Source of the DNA: JAJRXG01 sp964640065
Lineage (GTDB): Bacteria; Bacteroidota; Bacteroidia; Chitinophagales; Saprospiraceae
Length of the DNA stretch: 64,000 nucleotides
Assembly: GCA_964640065.1 (NCBI GenBank)
Contig: CAZXIE010000001.1
Coordinates: 56,270-120,269 of the forward strand
Direction of reading: 5' to 3'
In this document: piece by piece, positions 51,398-60,352 of the stretch
Position numbering within the stretch: the first letter of the stretch is position 1
Layout: each line of letters begins with the position of its first letter
The notes under the pieces: generated by a model
Databases searched by the model: none
What the model saw: only the letters and a program-made list of their open reading frames with translations
Told to the model about the DNA's origin: nothing
Made by a program: the position numbers and the translations under genes

Positions 51398-51540
51398 TCA
51401 GTTCGTGATGAAGTCGAACAAACTGTAAGACAACTCCGCGATCCTTATCTCTATGAGGAAGATGGAAGAATCTACATGCTCTTCACCGGTGGCGGAGAGC
51501 AGCCATCGACATAGCAGAACTACACCTCTCCGGCCTCTAA
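51398..51540 (+). pseudogene. frameshifted remnant of a glycosidase-like gene
   Basis: The sequence encodes the C-terminal end of a GH43/GH32-like five-bladed propeller protein: VRQLRDPYLYEEDGRIYMLF, then TGGGEQ. At about 51503 a single base is missing. Moving to the next frame continues with AIDIAELHLSGL and a stop at 51538. Only about 47 residues survive; the rest of the gene is gone. The block reads as an isolated relic. Which family it belonged to is a judgement from the RDPxxxxEDGxxYxLxxGGGE pattern. Confidence 0.55.
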
Positions 51541-51543
51541 CTA

Positions 51544-52941
51544 TCAGAGATTCTTGACTTCAGTAGTCAAGATCTGTATGCTATCCTTCGCATCTCCAAA
51601 GAACATCTTCGTCTTCTCGTGGAAGAAGAGTTGGTTTTGGATACCTGCATAACCAGGGCTCATACTTCTCTTCATGACGATGACATGCTTTGCTTCCCAG
51701 ACATTGAGTACAGGCATACCGTATATGGAACTTGATGGGTCGTCTACTGCAGCAGGGTTCACGACATCATTAGCTCCTACTATTACAACTACATCCGTAC
51801 TAGGTAGTGCCGTATTGGCATCATCGAGGTCAAGTAGTTTTGGATATGGCACATCTGCTTCCGCGAGGAGGACATTCATATGACCTGGCATCCTTCCAGC
51901 TACTGGATGGATGGCGTACTTGACTTCTACGCCATTTGCCTCGAGCGTATCATCTAATTCTTTCAGTGCTTTTTGCGCTTGAGCCACAGCAAGACCATAA
52001 CCAGGCACAAACATCACCGAGCTCGAATAATTAAGTAAGATGGCGGCATCTACTCCTCCAGTGGTCTTCGCGACTTGATCGCCTTGTTCGCCTGCAGCAC
52101 CTCCAGCAGCTGCGAAGCCACCGATGAGTACATTGAAGAGAGATCTATTCATCGCTTGACACATCAGAACGGTAAGGATGGTACCTGACGCGCCCACGAG
52201 GATTCCTCCAACCAACATGAAGTTACTGCCGTATATCAAGCCTGCGGCGGCAGCCGAAAGTCCTGTAAATGAATTCAGTAATGATATCACAACGGGCATA
52301 TCAGCACCTCCGATCGGCGCCACAAAACTCCACCCATAGATCAGTGATAAGATGATAAATCCTATAATCAGCCCTGTTGAGAATGGTTGAAGAACTATAT
52401 ATATGAAGAGTGCGACTACTACAAGTAGTAGAATCTGATTGATGATATTATGCTTTGGTAAGGTCACGTGCTTATCCTTCAGCTTACCATCCAGCTTTAA
52501 GTAGGCTAGTAAACTACCAGTGAAAGCAACTGCTCCGATCACAAGCGCAAACAAGGAGATGACCTTCCCACCAGTATCTAGATCCTGAGTGAATAATTCT
52601 ACAACAGATAAGATAGCTGCGCATGCACCACCTAGACCATTGAAGATCGAGACCATCTGAGGCATGGCGGTCATCTGAATCTTCTTAGCCGTTAGCCATC
52701 CGATGACGGCTCCTCCAATGATGCCTCCACCTATCCATGCATAGTTGCCTCCAAAGCTACCATCAGGTCCCACAATCCTCGGGTCTAGCAATACGGCTAT
52801 GATCCCTAGGATCATACCAACGGCTGCGTAGATATTTCCTCTGCGTGCAGAATCAGGAGAACTTAACAAGCGAAGTCCCCATACGAATGATACAGCCCCT
52901 AAGAGGTAAGCGATATCTATGAGTGTGTTTTCTATAATCAT
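51544..52941 (-). CDS. pntB: NAD(P) transhydrogenase beta subunit
   Basis: A 465-residue subunit with nine or so transmembrane helices in the N-terminal two thirds and the NADP-binding dIII domain at the C terminus (VMFVPGYGLAVAQAQ, HPVAGRMPGHMNVLLAEA, VIVGANDVVNPAA, VMKRSMSPGYAG). It couples hydride transfer between NADH and NADP+ to proton movement across the inner membrane. It is the last gene of the pntAA-pntAB-pntB operon, with 3 bases between neighbouring genes. Confidence 0.96.
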   Translation of the reverse strand: MIIENTLIDIAYLLGAVSFVWGLRLLSSPDSARRGNIYAAVGMILGIIAVLLDPRIVGPDGSFGGNYAWIGGGIIGGAVIGWLTAKKIQMTAMPQMVSIFNGLGGACAAILSVVELFTQDLDTGGKVISLFALVIGAVAFTGSLLAYLKLDGKLKDKHVTLPKHNIINQILLLVVVALFIYIVLQPFSTGLIIGFIILSLIYGWSFVAPIGGADMPVVISLLNSFTGLSAAAAGLIYGSNFMLVGGILVGASGTILTVLMCQAMNRSLFNVLIGGFAAAGGAAGEQGDQVAKTTGGVDAAILLNYSSSVMFVPGYGLAVAQAQKALKELDDTLEANGVEVKYAIHPVAGRMPGHMNVLLAEADVPYPKLLDLDDANTALPSTDVVVIVGANDVVNPAAVDDPSSSIYGMPVLNVWEAKHVIVMKRSMSPGYAGIQNQLFFHEKTKMFFGDAKDSIQILTTEVKNL

Positions 52942-52944
52942 GAC

Positions 52945-53268
52945 CTACCCTTTTGGTTGCTTCTTTTTCTTCTTGAACATCTCAAGCATCCGATCTGTCA
53001 CTGCGAATCCTCCGACCACATTAATCGTCGCCAGGGCTATCGCAAGGCATCCCAAAGACAATGAGAATATATCATCTGATGCTGATCTTCTGATCAGTAT
53101 AATGGCGCCTATGATGATGACACCACTGATGGCATTAGCCCCAGACATCAGAGGAGTATGTAGGACTGAAGGAACCTTAGAGATCACCTCAAATCCGAGG
53201 ATGACAGTGAATATCAAAAGATAAATCAGCAATAGATTATCGCTGATGAATTGCATAAGTGCTTCCAT
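52945..53268 (-). CDS. pntAB: NAD(P) transhydrogenase alpha subunit, membrane part
   Basis: A 107-residue membrane protein with four hydrophobic helices. The sequence matches the C-terminal membrane part of E. coli PntA (HTPLMSGANAISGVIIIGA, then FAVTDRMLEMF and a lysine-rich tail). In Bacteroidota, as in Rhodospirillum, the alpha subunit is split into two polypeptides. It is encoded between the NAD-binding part and pntB, 3 bases from each. Confidence 0.94.
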   Translation of the reverse strand: MEALMQFISDNLLLIYLLIFTVILGFEVISKVPSVLHTPLMSGANAISGVIIIGAIILIRRSASDDIFSLSLGCLAIALATINVVGGFAVTDRMLEMFKKKKKQPKG

Positions 53269-53271
53269 GAC

Positions 53272-54351
53272 TTACTTCTTTTTTGAAATGAGTGATTTGC
53301 TCAAGATCTCATCCGCAGAGTCTAGATCTATCTTTCCTTCTTTGACGATATGCTTTAAGAAGTTGACTATGTTATTGCCATAGAGCGTACTTGCGTCCTG
53401 TGGCATCTTAGCAGGTAGAGATGAGTCTCCGATGATGGTTACTCCGTGCTCGACTACTGTTTCTCCATTTTTTGAAAGAGCACAGTTGCCCCCAGTCGAA
53501 GCTGCAAGATCTACAACTACTGCGCCTGGTTTCATCGCTTTTATGGTATCCTCAGTAATCAGCAGCGGTGCAGGACGACCCCTTAGCTGAGCAGTGGTAA
53601 TTACAACATCTGCAGCTTTGGCTTTTTCCTGTATCAGGGCTGCTTGTCGTTTTTTATATTCTTCGGATTGTTCTACTGCATATCCTCCAGCGTCTTTATC
53701 ATCCTTCGCACCTTCTACTTCTACAAACTTTGCTCCCAAGCTTTGCACCTCTTCTTTTACAGCTGTCCTCGTATCAAAGGCCTCTACCACGGCTCCATTT
53801 CTTCGAGCAGTAGCGATCGCTTGGAGGCCAGCTACCCCTGCTCCTAATACAAGAACCTTAGATGGCTTGATACTTCCGGCTGCAGTTATCATCATTGGTG
53901 CATATCGCGGTAAGATGGCTAGTGCCGATAGTACTGATTGATAGCCAGCTATAGATGCCATAGAAGATAAGATATCCATGGATTGAGCCAATGAAGTACG
54001 AGGTATCATATCCATGCTGAAGGCGCTCACATTGTGCTGAGTGAGATCAGCGACTATAGATTCATCGTTGTATGGTGCATACTGCCCGAGAAAAATAGCG
54101 TTCGACTTTGCCTTGCCATACTCTTCTGAAGAAAAGTCTGGAGTGATTTTTACGATCAGATCTGAGGAAGTTATGATCTCTTCTCGACTCGTGATCTTAG
54201 TATCACCATAATCTGCATCACTATAGTATGCACTTTCTCCTATGCCCTGCTCTATCAAAATGGTATCGAATAGATTCGACAGCTTGGATATGTTAGAGGG
54301 CACTATCGGTGATATGGACGACTCTGAGTCTTTGAGATATCCTATAGTCAT
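53272..54351 (-). CDS. pntAA: NAD(P) transhydrogenase alpha subunit, NAD-binding part
   Basis: A 359-residue cytoplasmic subunit homologous to alanine dehydrogenase and E. coli PntA dI. The NAD-binding Rossmann motif is VLGAGVAGLQAIATARRNGA near 168, followed by VEAFDTRTAVKEEVQSLGAKF and the mobile loop and AQLRGRPAPLL motifs. It ends without the membrane helices, which are in the next gene. It binds NAD(H) and works with PntAB and PntB. Confidence 0.95.
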   Translation of the reverse strand: MTIGYLKDSESSISPIVPSNISKLSNLFDTILIEQGIGESAYYSDADYGDTKITSREEIITSSDLIVKITPDFSSEEYGKAKSNAIFLGQYAPYNDESIVADLTQHNVSAFSMDMIPRTSLAQSMDILSSMASIAGYQSVLSALAILPRYAPMMITAAGSIKPSKVLVLGAGVAGLQAIATARRNGAVVEAFDTRTAVKEEVQSLGAKFVEVEGAKDDKDAGGYAVEQSEEYKKRQAALIQEKAKAADVVITTAQLRGRPAPLLITEDTIKAMKPGAVVVDLAASTGGNCALSKNGETVVEHGVTIIGDSSLPAKMPQDASTLYGNNIVNFLKHIVKEGKIDLDSADEILSKSLISKKK

Positions 54352-54466
54352 GCTGCAAGTTTTCTTTGATACAAAGTCTTCTTCGACTCATTCGGTCGAA
54401 TAAACAGGGGTGAATATAGCAGTTAATTCTATCTAGAAACCTAATCATACTTTCAGCATCAGGCAT

Positions 54467-54498
54467 AAAAAAGGGCCATCATGAACTGATGACCCTTT
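54467..54498 (-). terminator. rho-independent terminator of the receptor-OmpA gene
   Basis: On the minus strand a 9-bp stem (GGGTCATCA with TGATGGCCC, one G-T pair), a 5-base loop and six T, located 50 bases past the receptor stop codon. It precedes the pntAA promoter region. Confidence 0.85.
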
Positions 54499-54547
54499 AA
54501 TAAGTTGTGAAGTTGGTTTTTTATTCTGCTTATCGCAGAACTATATA

Positions 54548-57500
54548 TTAGTACGAAGCTGTGAACTGTACTCTTCTATTCTGAGCTCGTCCTTCTCTTG
54601 TATCATTAGTAGCTACAGGTGATACTTCACCAAATCCTACTGCGGAAAGTCTCGTACCAGAAACTCCTTTTTCCATTAAGTAAGCCATAACTGCTTCTGC
54701 TCTTGTCTGAGATAGTTGCTGGTTTTTATCATCGTTACCTTGACTATCTGTGTGACCTTCTACGCGTACTTTGAGATTTGGGAATTCGCCCATAACAGCG
54801 ACTACTTCATCTAAGATGGCATATGACTCACGAGTGATCGTGCCACGTCCAGTCTCGAAGTTGATACCTCTAAGTGCTCTTGTGAACACTTCTGTAGCTC
54901 TTGATGGTACTGCTCTAGCACAACCGTCAGGACCCACTATACCACCTACATCTGGACACTTATCGTCGTTATCAACTACTCCGTCACCGTCACTATCCTT
55001 AGGACATCCGTTAGCATCTACGATACCACCTTCGTTAGGACATCTATCAGCAGCACCTGCTACACCGTCACCATCTGCATCTGCAGGGCAACCATCAGCA
55101 GTTCTAGCTGCAGTATTAGGACATTTATCGTCTTTGTTAGCAACTCCGTCGCCATCACTATCTGGACATCCTCCGACGTTACCAGCAGCATTAGGACAGT
55201 CGTCATCTTTATTAGCAACTCCGTCACCATCACTGTCTGGGCATCCTCTTAGAGTACCTGCAGCATTAGGACAGTCATCGTCTTTATCAGCAACTCCGTC
55301 GCCGTCTGCATCTGGGCAACCATTTAATGGACCTGCTGCATTAGGACAGTCATCTTCTCTATCGATAACTCCGTCACCATCACTATCTGGACATCCTCCA
55401 TAGAGGATATCTCCAGCAGCCATCGGGCAGCTATCTTCATCATCGATGATACCATCACCATCGCTATCTGCACATCCTTTGAATTCTTTTAGACCAGCTT
55501 GATTAGGACAAGCATCTCTCTTATCAGAGATACCATCACCATCTACGTCAGATGGTCCGTCGCCACCAAAGTCATATGTAAGTGTACCGAGTACTCTTCT
55601 TCCGATCTGTGGGAACTGAGGGAATGTTCTATACTCATTATCAAATAAGTTTTGTGCTGTTAGATTAAGCGAAAGTCCGTTATCAAACTTATATCCGACA
55701 CCTGCGTCAACTAAGTTTTTCACATCTGTGTCTCCACTGAACTGTCCTAAGAATACCGGAAAACTTGGATCATACTGATAGGCCATATTTGCTCTCCATC
55801 CATATTCTGGTGTTAGGTTCCAGCCTAATCTAAATCTATTATTTGGCTGAGAAATCGAAGTTTGCTCCGTTCCATCAACACCTCGTATCTGAGGATTAAA
55901 TATATTATCAGAAGTCCATGAGTAATTACCAAAGATCGAAAGGTCATTACTTATGAAGTAGTTCAATCCGATATCAGCGCCCCAATAATCAAACGCTTCG
56001 AATGTTCTATATCCAGCCGCATAAAGAGGGCCTATACCTTGCGGTAATTCTTGAGTAGGTGTCCACGCTAGTACACCAGCTGCGCCAAATCCTTGGATAG
56101 CTGGTAACAAGGCAGCTTCCGCTCCTGCAGCAGCTGCTGCATAACCTCCTAAAACTTGTTGCGTAAGTCCGGCAGCAAGTGCTCCTGCGGCATCTGGCCC
56201 TAATGCTCCCAGCTCTCCAGCCAAGAAACTCTCAATACCTCCAGCATCTATACTCGATACTAAATCTCCAGCGATATTGACATTATTCAATCTGTATGTT
56301 GGGCTGATACCAGTAAAGAGAGTCGCTCCATCAATCGTTCTATTATATACATCAATAGAAACACCTAGCTTATCAGCGATTAGTCCTTTATAACCTATCT
56401 CCCACGTATCCTCAACTCTTAAAGCTGCAGCCGGGGCGTCTATTAAACCTAATGGCTCTCCGTTGAACAAATTAAACCCTTCAAATTCGCCAGTAAAGCC
56501 TCCAGGGAAATTCGCTGGATTACCTAGATATGCACCTAGGTTAGCTGCTGTAGACTGTGCTAATTCTGCTGGGACTCCCTGAGCTATTAATCCTTGTACT
56601 ACACCAGGTAGTAATTGTGGTAACAGACCTTGAGTTGCAAGTCCATATGATATAGAATTAGGTAATCCAGGAGTTCCAACCGGTAAGTTAGGCACGCCTA
56701 ATCCTTGTAAGACAGAGTTCCATACGATCTGAGGATTATCTCCAAATGTCTGAGTACCTTGATTACCTAATAACCAGGCTGAACCAACTGCTCCTACACC
56801 AGGTACATTAAAGGTTGTAACTGGGAAATCAATATTTACTTGAAGCTGAGATGGTGCTCCGACGGCTCTATTATAACCAGCTCTTATCGTATGCTTTGGG
56901 CTTGGTTTGAATACGAGTACCGCTCTAGGAGAGAAAGCCGTTTCATCCAAAAAGTTAAATCTATCTGCTCTTCCAGCTAGTACCAAATCAAGTTTGCTAC
57001 CCAGCGCTAGTTTTGTCTGTACGTATCCTCCGATAATGCCGAAGTCATCATCTTCTTCTTGCCTACCGTATACTTCATTATTAGTATCAGCTACAGAGAG
57101 ACGATAATCTACTCCTGCAGTCCAGTTAGAGTTCAAGAATCCGGGAGCATCCCAATTATATTGACCTTGTGCCTCAAACTGTGTTCTTGCGATACCAGTA
57201 GAGTTACCTGTGTTATATAGGAATGTCGGATTTTCGTCAGATCCTCCGTTATTAGTCAACCAAAAAGCTTGAGCAAATAATCCACCTTTTTGTATTCTTG
57301 CTTGCGTCCAAAATTCTGTAGCCTGTGAGAGCCCTACACCTTGAGAATTATAGAATGGAGCAGATGCATTATTTGTACCACCCGCCAAGACAATCGACAA
57401 ATCATCTTGTGGTCTGAATTCTAAAGTTCCATTTAATACAAACTGCCTCCAGTCATCTTGAATAGGATTGCCATCACCGTCTGGGTCTAAGTCGTCAGGC

Positions 57501-58474
57501 CCTAAGAGTACAGTGCCTGGTTGAGACAAATCAACGATGCCATTTGTAATAGTTGGTCTAGAAACTGTATTCTGTGTTAGCCCTATCTGACCTGCATCGA
57601 TAGGATTACTAGGATCGTACGTGAATTCGTTTCCTCTTTTTACGACCGCATTAATCTTGAAACCAAACTTATCCGACACCTTAGTCGCATGTCTGAGAGA
57701 TGCTCCAAAAGTACTCAGCTCACCGCCTATCAACTCTATAGTTGTGCCAGGTCGATCGATCGCACTCTTACTGATAAAGTGTACTACACCTGATGTCACA
57801 CCAGGACCATAAAGTGCAGAACCTGGGCCTCTTACGACCTCGATTCTTTCTATATCTATATTATTAAGAGGGGAGTTCAGGTTATCAAATGTGCCTAATC
57901 CAGGACCAGATAAAGATCTGTAATCTAGGATTGGGAAGGAAGCAGATCCAAAAATACCACCATCTCCCCTAAGCTGGATATTGACACGCCCAGCTCCTTG
58001 CTGCTGCACGTACACCCCAGGCTCGTTGATGATCGCCCTCGCGGCATTATCATTTGGCGTAGCTTGTAATTTTCTTGCTGTGATCACTGATACCGAAGCC
58101 GGAGCTTCTTGAATCTTCTCACGTCGTCTCGATGCAGATATGATAACATCACTACCAAGAAGTATTCCTTCGACCATGGTAACACTTAGTCCAGATGTTG
58201 GTCCATCGAGAGCTATGTCTTGAGAACTGTACCCTGTGAAAGAAACTACAACGGTCAGTGGAAACGACTGTGTCGTATTAAAACTAAAAGAACCATCAAA
58301 GTCTGTTACGGTACCTTCGGTAGTACCCGCGACGATGACATTGGCACCTATCAAGGCTTCTCCAGATTCGTCTGTAACTACACCGCTAATAGTACCTTGT
58401 CCAAGAAGGGAAAATGTAGTGATGAGGCATAGGCATACAACTCCTATACGGATCACATGATTTAGATATTTCAT
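54548..58474 (-). CDS. TonB-dependent receptor fused to TSP3-like repeats and OmpA
   Basis: A 1308-residue outer-membrane protein. The parts in order are: signal peptide (about 1-27); a carboxypeptidase-regulatory-like domain (about 28-110, GVVTDESGEALIGANVIV); a plug (about 125-240: APASVSVITARKL, IERIEVVRGPGSALYGPG); a 22-strand-type barrel ending LFDNEYRTFPQFPQIGRRVL near 960; eight Asp-rich TSP3-like calcium-type repeats (about 975-1180, DSDGDGVIDREDDCP); and an OmpA C-terminal peptidoglycan-binding domain (about 1190-1308, VRVEGHTDSQGN, RAQNRRVQF). Two Ala/Gly/Leu-rich segments interrupt the barrel. The substrate is unknown. It is monocistronic, with a hairpin just before its ATG. Confidence 0.9.
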   Translation of the reverse strand: MKYLNHVIRIGVVCLCLITTFSLLGQGTISGVVTDESGEALIGANVIVAGTTEGTVTDFDGSFSFNTTQSFPLTVVVSFTGYSSQDIALDGPTSGLSVTMVEGILLGSDVIISASRRREKIQEAPASVSVITARKLQATPNDNAARAIINEPGVYVQQQGAGRVNIQLRGDGGIFGSASFPILDYRSLSGPGLGTFDNLNSPLNNIDIERIEVVRGPGSALYGPGVTSGVVHFISKSAIDRPGTTIELIGGELSTFGASLRHATKVSDKFGFKINAVVKRGNEFTYDPSNPIDAGQIGLTQNTVSRPTITNGIVDLSQPGTVLLGPDDLDPDGDGNPIQDDWRQFVLNGTLEFRPQDDLSIVLAGGTNNASAPFYNSQGVGLSQATEFWTQARIQKGGLFAQAFWLTNNGGSDENPTFLYNTGNSTGIARTQFEAQGQYNWDAPGFLNSNWTAGVDYRLSVADTNNEVYGRQEEDDDFGIIGGYVQTKLALGSKLDLVLAGRADRFNFLDETAFSPRAVLVFKPSPKHTIRAGYNRAVGAPSQLQVNIDFPVTTFNVPGVGAVGSAWLLGNQGTQTFGDNPQIVWNSVLQGLGVPNLPVGTPGLPNSISYGLATQGLLPQLLPGVVQGLIAQGVPAELAQSTAANLGAYLGNPANFPGGFTGEFEGFNLFNGEPLGLIDAPAAALRVEDTWEIGYKGLIADKLGVSIDVYNRTIDGATLFTGISPTYRLNNVNIAGDLVSSIDAGGIESFLAGELGALGPDAAGALAAGLTQQVLGGYAAAAAGAEAALLPAIQGFGAAGVLAWTPTQELPQGIGPLYAAGYRTFEAFDYWGADIGLNYFISNDLSIFGNYSWTSDNIFNPQIRGVDGTEQTSISQPNNRFRLGWNLTPEYGWRANMAYQYDPSFPVFLGQFSGDTDVKNLVDAGVGYKFDNGLSLNLTAQNLFDNEYRTFPQFPQIGRRVLGTLTYDFGGDGPSDVDGDGISDKRDACPNQAGLKEFKGCADSDGDGIIDDEDSCPMAAGDILYGGCPDSDGDGVIDREDDCPNAAGPLNGCPDADGDGVADKDDDCPNAAGTLRGCPDSDGDGVANKDDDCPNAAGNVGGCPDSDGDGVANKDDKCPNTAARTADGCPADADGDGVAGAADRCPNEGGIVDANGCPKDSDGDGVVDNDDKCPDVGGIVGPDGCARAVPSRATEVFTRALRGINFETGRGTITRESYAILDEVVAVMGEFPNLKVRVEGHTDSQGNDDKNQQLSQTRAEAVMAYLMEKGVSGTRLSAVGFGEVSPVATNDTREGRAQNRRVQFTASY

Positions 58475-58496
58475 ACAAGTTATTTGTTAGTGAATA

Positions 58497-58520
58497 GCTG
58501 ATGAATCAAACTTCATCAGC
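58497..58520 (-). promoter_or_regulatory. hairpin in the receptor gene leader
   Basis: GCTGATGAA-TCAAAC-TTCATCAGC is a perfect 9-bp inverted repeat ending 22 bases before the receptor's ATG. In the mRNA it would fold next to the ribosome-binding region; alternatively it is an operator. There is no T run, so it is not a terminator. Confidence 0.4.
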
Positions 58521-58746
58521 GGTTAAATGTATGTTTTTCAGGGCAGTAGCAAAAATCTTCTTTGGATAAAATTGAACACAGAGTTTAATTGTTGGGAATA
58601 ACCAAATATCGTATCGCGGTTTCTGATGGACTTTATTTACGAAAGTGTCATGCAAGACTTAGAAATACGGCCTAAATCCCTCCAAAACTGGGCTCTGACC
58701 TAAAATGTTGTCTAATTCCTTACATTGGCAAAAAGTAAAGCTACGC

Positions 58747-60348
58747 ATGGGATTCGCTACGATCGACTACATATTTTTCTTTGGATATCTTCTTATCGTC
58801 ATCGGTATAGGTCTTTGGATCTCCCGAAAAGGGGGTGGAAGCCAGACTTCTAAGGATTACTTTCTTGCAGGGAAATCCCTACCATGGTGGATCATCGGTG
58901 GGTCTCTCATCGCTTCTAACATATCCGCAGAGCAATTTATAGGCATGTCAGGAGACGGCTTCAGATTTGGTCTGGCTATCGCGACTTACGAATTCATGGC
59001 TGCGGCAACGCTGATCTTGGTGGCGTGGTTGATGTTACCCGTCTTCTTAAAGAAAAATATATATACCATGCCTCAATTCATAGAGCTGAGGTATGATAGT
59101 AAGGTAAGGACAGGGCTGGCGATCTTCTGGTTGCTGATCATCGTTTTTGTCAATGTTACTACGGTGCTTTACTTAGGCGCTCTTACTCTAGAGAACACGC
59201 TCGGTCTTAATATGGTGATAGGCGTCATAGGTCTAGCTCTATATAGTGCCACCTTCTCGATCTTCGGTGGACTTAAAACTGTGGTCTGGACGGACTTGAT
59301 ACAAGTCTTTTTCTTGATAGCTGGTGGACTAGCGACGACTTACTTCGCATTAGACGCCTATAGTGGTGGACTCGGATTTACGGATGGATTTTCCAAACTA
59401 TATAATGATGTAGGCGATCGGTTTAATATGATCCTCTTCAAAGGTGAACTCATGTACACTAATGATGATGGCAATGTCGTCGATGCCTGGGAGAAGCTCC
59501 CTGGACTAAGTGTACTTCTCGGTGGGATGTGGGTTGCTAATATCTACTACTGGGGTACTAATCAGTACATCGTTCAGCGAGCACTTGCGGCTAAGAGCCT
59601 AAGTGAGGCCCGTAAGGGTATCGCTTTTGCAGCAGCTATGAAGTTGATCCTTCCTTTGATCGTAGTCATACCTGGTATCGTGGCTTATGCTATGAAAGTA
59701 GACCTCGCTAAAGGTGATCAAGTCTACTCTTTTGTGCTCAACGAATTCATCGGTGTAGGCTTCAAAGGCATCTGCTTTGCTGCAGTTGTAGCAGCAGTCG
59801 GTTCGTCTATCAGCTCTATGGTCAATAGTGCTTCTACGATATTCACCCTTGACCTGTATAAGCCTATGAAAGGTGATCAAGTATCTGAAAAGCAATTAGT
59901 AAGAGTAGGCAAGATGACATCAGCTGCTGTCATCCTTATCGGTGTCTTGATAGCTCCACAGTTCGAAGCGCTTGGTTCGGCCTTTTCATTCATACAGAAG
60001 TATACTGGGTTCTTCAGCCCAGGCATACTAGTTGTGTTTTTATTTGGTATGTTTTGGAAGAGGACTTCCGCTAAAGCTGCACTGGCTGTCGTGTTGATAT
60101 CGCTACCATTGTCTTTTGGTTTGGACTTAGCTTTCCCTGATTCGGTGCTCCCATTTATAGACAAGATGGGTATCAGCTTTGTATTACTGGCCATCCTCAT
60201 CATTATCATCTCGTTGATGCAAAACAAAAGTGATGATGAAAAAGCGATAGAGCTAGATAGATCTTGGTTTCATACATCCACTACATTTAAGATGGCGTCC
60301 GTCTTGATCATAGGTGTGCTGATCGCCATCTATACGCTGATGTGGTAG
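58747..60348 (+). CDS. sodium:solute symporter (SSS family)
   Basis: The ATG at 58747 is preferred over an upstream open frame from 58705, since MGFATIDYIFFFGYLLIVIGIGLWISRK begins the family's first helix. The 533-residue inner-membrane protein has about 14 helices, the sodium-site motif IGGSLIASNISAEQFIGMSG and AAVVAAVGSSISSMVNSASTIFTLDLY, typical of SGLT-like sugar symporters. The substrate is probably a sugar or related compound; the sequence does not settle it. It is divergent from the receptor gene and 4 bases from the glycosyltransferase. Confidence 0.93.
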   Translation: MGFATIDYIFFFGYLLIVIGIGLWISRKGGGSQTSKDYFLAGKSLPWWIIGGSLIASNISAEQFIGMSGDGFRFGLAIATYEFMAAATLILVAWLMLPVFLKKNIYTMPQFIELRYDSKVRTGLAIFWLLIIVFVNVTTVLYLGALTLENTLGLNMVIGVIGLALYSATFSIFGGLKTVVWTDLIQVFFLIAGGLATTYFALDAYSGGLGFTDGFSKLYNDVGDRFNMILFKGELMYTNDDGNVVDAWEKLPGLSVLLGGMWVANIYYWGTNQYIVQRALAAKSLSEARKGIAFAAAMKLILPLIVVIPGIVAYAMKVDLAKGDQVYSFVLNEFIGVGFKGICFAAVVAAVGSSISSMVNSASTIFTLDLYKPMKGDQVSEKQLVRVGKMTSAAVILIGVLIAPQFEALGSAFSFIQKYTGFFSPGILVVFLFGMFWKRTSAKAALAVVLISLPLSFGLDLAFPDSVLPFIDKMGISFVLLAILIIIISLMQNKSDDEKAIELDRSWFHTSTTFKMASVLIIGVLIAIYTLMW

Positions 60349-60352
60349 GCAT

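Noticed and set aside
54771..55403. A 210-codon Pro/Ser-rich open frame on the plus strand
   Set aside because: It is the antisense of the Asp-rich TSP3-like repeats of the receptor gene; its Pro/Ser periodicity is explained by the repeat coding on the other strand.
55000..55560. Short direct DNA repeats that might suggest a CRISPR or minisatellite
   Set aside because: They encode the TSP3-like protein repeats with codon variation and have no spacer structure.
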